A DNA stretch of 64,000 nt from Hexactinellida sp. DTS-2022. Its lineage: Eukaryota > Porifera > Hexactinellida. Where the stretch lies: NCBI GenBank assembly GCA_028753945.1, contig JAPNXP010000012.1, positions 5,230,501-5,294,500 of the forward strand, written 5' to 3'. How positions within the stretch are numbered: position 1 is the first letter of the stretch; every line of letters starts with the position of its first letter. Shown here in pieces: positions 62,701 through 64,000 of the stretch. A program made the position numbers and the translations under genes. Under the pieces are notes generated by a model. It worked only from the letters and a program-made list of their open reading frames with translations, was not told where the DNA came from and ran no database searches.

Positions 62701-64000
62701 TCATGAACTTCCTGCTGCCATCCATCTTCAAGTCTTGTACCTCCTTCGAGCAGTGGTGAGTTAATAGTTTATACAGTTTATAGTAGATAGGAACTAAGTA
62801 CAGTAGACTCTCGATTATACTATATATACATATCGGATAAAGATTACAAGTATAATTCAGCTAGCCTATACAAATGTATGCAAGTGACTCCGGTTAATTC
62901 AAACATATTCCACGGTCCCCTGGTGTCCCTATAACAGAGGCTACTGTCTCCTGTTAGGTTTAATGCACCGTTCGCTAACACGGGAGAGAAGCTTGAGCTT
63001 AACGAGGAGGAGACCATTCTCATAATCCGACGGCTGCACAAGGCCCTGAGGCCGTTTCTGTTGCGGCGACTCAAGAAGGAGGTAGAGACGCAGCTCCCGG
63101 ATAAAGTGGAGTACGTGGTTAAGTGCGACATGTCCGCACTGCAGAAGGTCGTGTATAAACAGCTGTTGCAGGGGGGACTGGTGGTGGACACCAACAAGGG
63201 AAAGTTCAAGAAGCACTTTCTGAATAACATTATTGTGCAGCTCAGGAAACTGTGCAATCACCCGTTCATGTTTGATCGTATCGAGACTTCGATTTGTCAT
63301 CATATGGGCTGGGAGGGCCTGACCATCCCTACCTCCTCCAACCTCATATACAGGTTAGCTAGCCCTGTTCATACTGTCTTGTTAACTGAGCCCTTCGGTA
63401 TAGATCTATTTATTGGTACTGTCTCTATCTGATATTCCACTACTGTTTACCATTTGATACCAAAGACAACAATGGAGATAATGCTGATTTCGAATTTCGA
63501 ATTTTCCATTTCTAAATTTTTAATTTGAATATGTATTGTTGGACAAAAGTGGTAAACAAAACTTTATGGAAAGTTAGAAATTAACCTATAGTATTTAGAT
63601 TTTACAATGTGTTATATAAGATTTATTATTTGCAGATCGAGTGGTAAGTTCGAGCTCCTGGACCGCATTCTCCCCAAGTTCCTGACGACTGGCCACCGGG
63701 TGCTGCTCTTCTGCCAGATGACGGAGCTGATGACTATCCTGGAGGACTACCTCACCTGGAAGGGGTGGAAGGACCGCTACCTCCGTCTGGACGGGCACAC
63801 CAAGGCCGACGACCGGTGTATTCTGCTGGACGAGTTCAATATGCCGAACAGTCCCTACTTCATATTCCTGCTCTCCACGCGCGCGGGGGGGCTGGGGCTA
63901 AATCTGCAGTCAGCTGACACCGTCATCATATTCGACCTGGACTGGAACCCGCACCAGGACCTGCAGGCCGAGGCCAGGGCACACAGAATAGGGCAGTCCA
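59788..64000 (+). CDS. SMARCA4: SWI/SNF remodelling ATPase BRG1/BRM (3' end outside window)
   Basis: Exons 59788-62096, 62477-62755, 62958-63353 and 63636 to beyond 64000. The N-terminus is Pro/Met/Gln-rich, with a QLQ domain (~134-170, [19 protein letters not shown]), an HSA domain (~330-410), a charged helical stretch, and a BRK remnant (~570-595, [13 protein letters not shown]). The helicase begins [12 protein letters not shown] (~676), with Walker [13 protein letters not shown] and [12 protein letters not shown] in exon 2, [18 protein letters not shown] in exon 3 and [18 protein letters not shown] in exon 4. This is the ATPase of BAF/PBAF complexes that slides and ejects nucleosomes. The bromodomain must lie outside the window. 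Introns 1 and 2 are mostly MITEs. Confidence 0.96.
62128..62281. repeat. 154-bp pogo-like MITE in BRG1 intron 1
   Basis: Ends CAGTAGAACCTCGTTAGTAC and (reverse complement) CAGTGGAACCTCGTTAGTAC, flanked by TA (62126-62127, 62282-62283). Confidence 0.9.
62291..62452. repeat. 162-bp MITE in BRG1 intron 1
   Basis: Ends CAGTGGAATTGCTTTATTAG and (reverse complement) CAGTGGAATTGCTATATTAG, flanked by TA (62289-62290, 62453-62454). It stands only 9 bp from the previous MITE. Confidence 0.9.
62801..62946. repeat. 146-bp MITE in BRG1 intron 2
   Basis: Ends CAGTAGACTCTCGATTATAC and (reverse complement) CAGTAGCCTCTGTTATAG; TA on the left (62799-62800). Inner block (CCTATACAAATGTATGCAAG; CGGTCCCCTGGTG) shared with ~33075-33140. 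The intron is 202 bp, leaving 56 bp without it. Confidence 0.75.
63443..63557. repeat. Probable MITE in BRG1 intron 3
   Basis: GTTTACCATTTGATACCAAAG pairs with GGACAAAAGTGGTAAAC at the other end; a TA precedes the left side. The outer limits are not exact. Confidence 0.55.

Noticed and set aside
1-64000. tRNA, rRNA, CRISPR, prophage, toxin-antitoxin
   Set aside because: No B-box/anticodon arrangement, spacer array or bacterial gene was found; the window is eukaryotic. Degenerate inverted repeats in introns are MITEs, not CRISPR.

Overview
This is animal nuclear DNA from a small, dense genome, most likely a non-bilaterian animal; a sponge is my best guess, held with low confidence. Exons are GC-rich and spacers AT-rich. 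Introns have GT..AG ends and are mostly very short. Several families are animal-typical: LRRK, Porcupine, FGD-type RhoGEF, TDRD9, ANTXR, a MAGI-type WW domain, CPLANE2 and BRG1/SMARCA4. About 25 protein-coding loci fit in 64 kb. I found no tRNA, rRNA, CRISPR array or bacterial-style operon.

Layout. 1-2916: 3' part of a LRRK-type Roco kinase (cut by the window). 3437-6977 (minus): LCMT2/TYW4, preceded by a Porcupine homologue that appears to lack the MBOAT catalytic histidine. 7335-7931: fold-back transposon with an 8-bp target duplication. 8257-9306: cyclin copy 1. 10606-12000: ANTXR. 13914-14741 (minus): putative tandem death-effector-fold protein. 15872-18390 (minus): PH-domain, GAB-like scaffold. 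18544-19827: eEF1-gamma. 20720-22382: KANSL2/INO80D-like protein and RPAIN. 24102-32759: nine-exon FGD-type RhoGEF with an SLC49A3-like transporter nested antisense in intron 5. 33194-40859: ten-exon TDRD9 with cyclin copy 2 nested antisense in intron 2 and an 893-bp transposon in intron 4. 41010-42161 (minus): orphan multipass protein. 42719-46296: two WS/DGAT-type acyltransferases. 46488-48306: FAM114A. 48825-50878: MAGI-type WW fragment with a coiled-coil/NHL gene antisense in its intron. 51061-52136: CPLANE2. 52451-56536: three paralogous orphan multipass (7TM-like) genes. 56777-57700: C6orf136-like (DUF2358). 58052-59500: myristoylatable, probably inactive class III cyclase homologue. 59788-64000: BRG1/SMARCA4 (cut by the window).

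Three patterns stand out. First, MITE-free introns are about 45-78 bp, and most longer ones become about 48-88 bp once a TA-flanked MITE is subtracted. Second, intronless genes repeatedly sit antisense inside the few long introns. Third, duplicated genes (cyclins, acyltransferases, multipass receptors) carry near-identical blocks between diverged flanks, which suggests gene conversion. The multipass family, with conserved inner loops, variable outer parts and a shared TATAAATAG promoter box, is the best candidate for an undescribed system.

Exon joins were made by hand from splice consensus and reading-frame continuity. For the FGD, TDRD9, FAM114A, CPLANE2 and cyclase-like genes the summed coding length is an exact multiple of three. 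Family names rest on motif recognition, not on a search.
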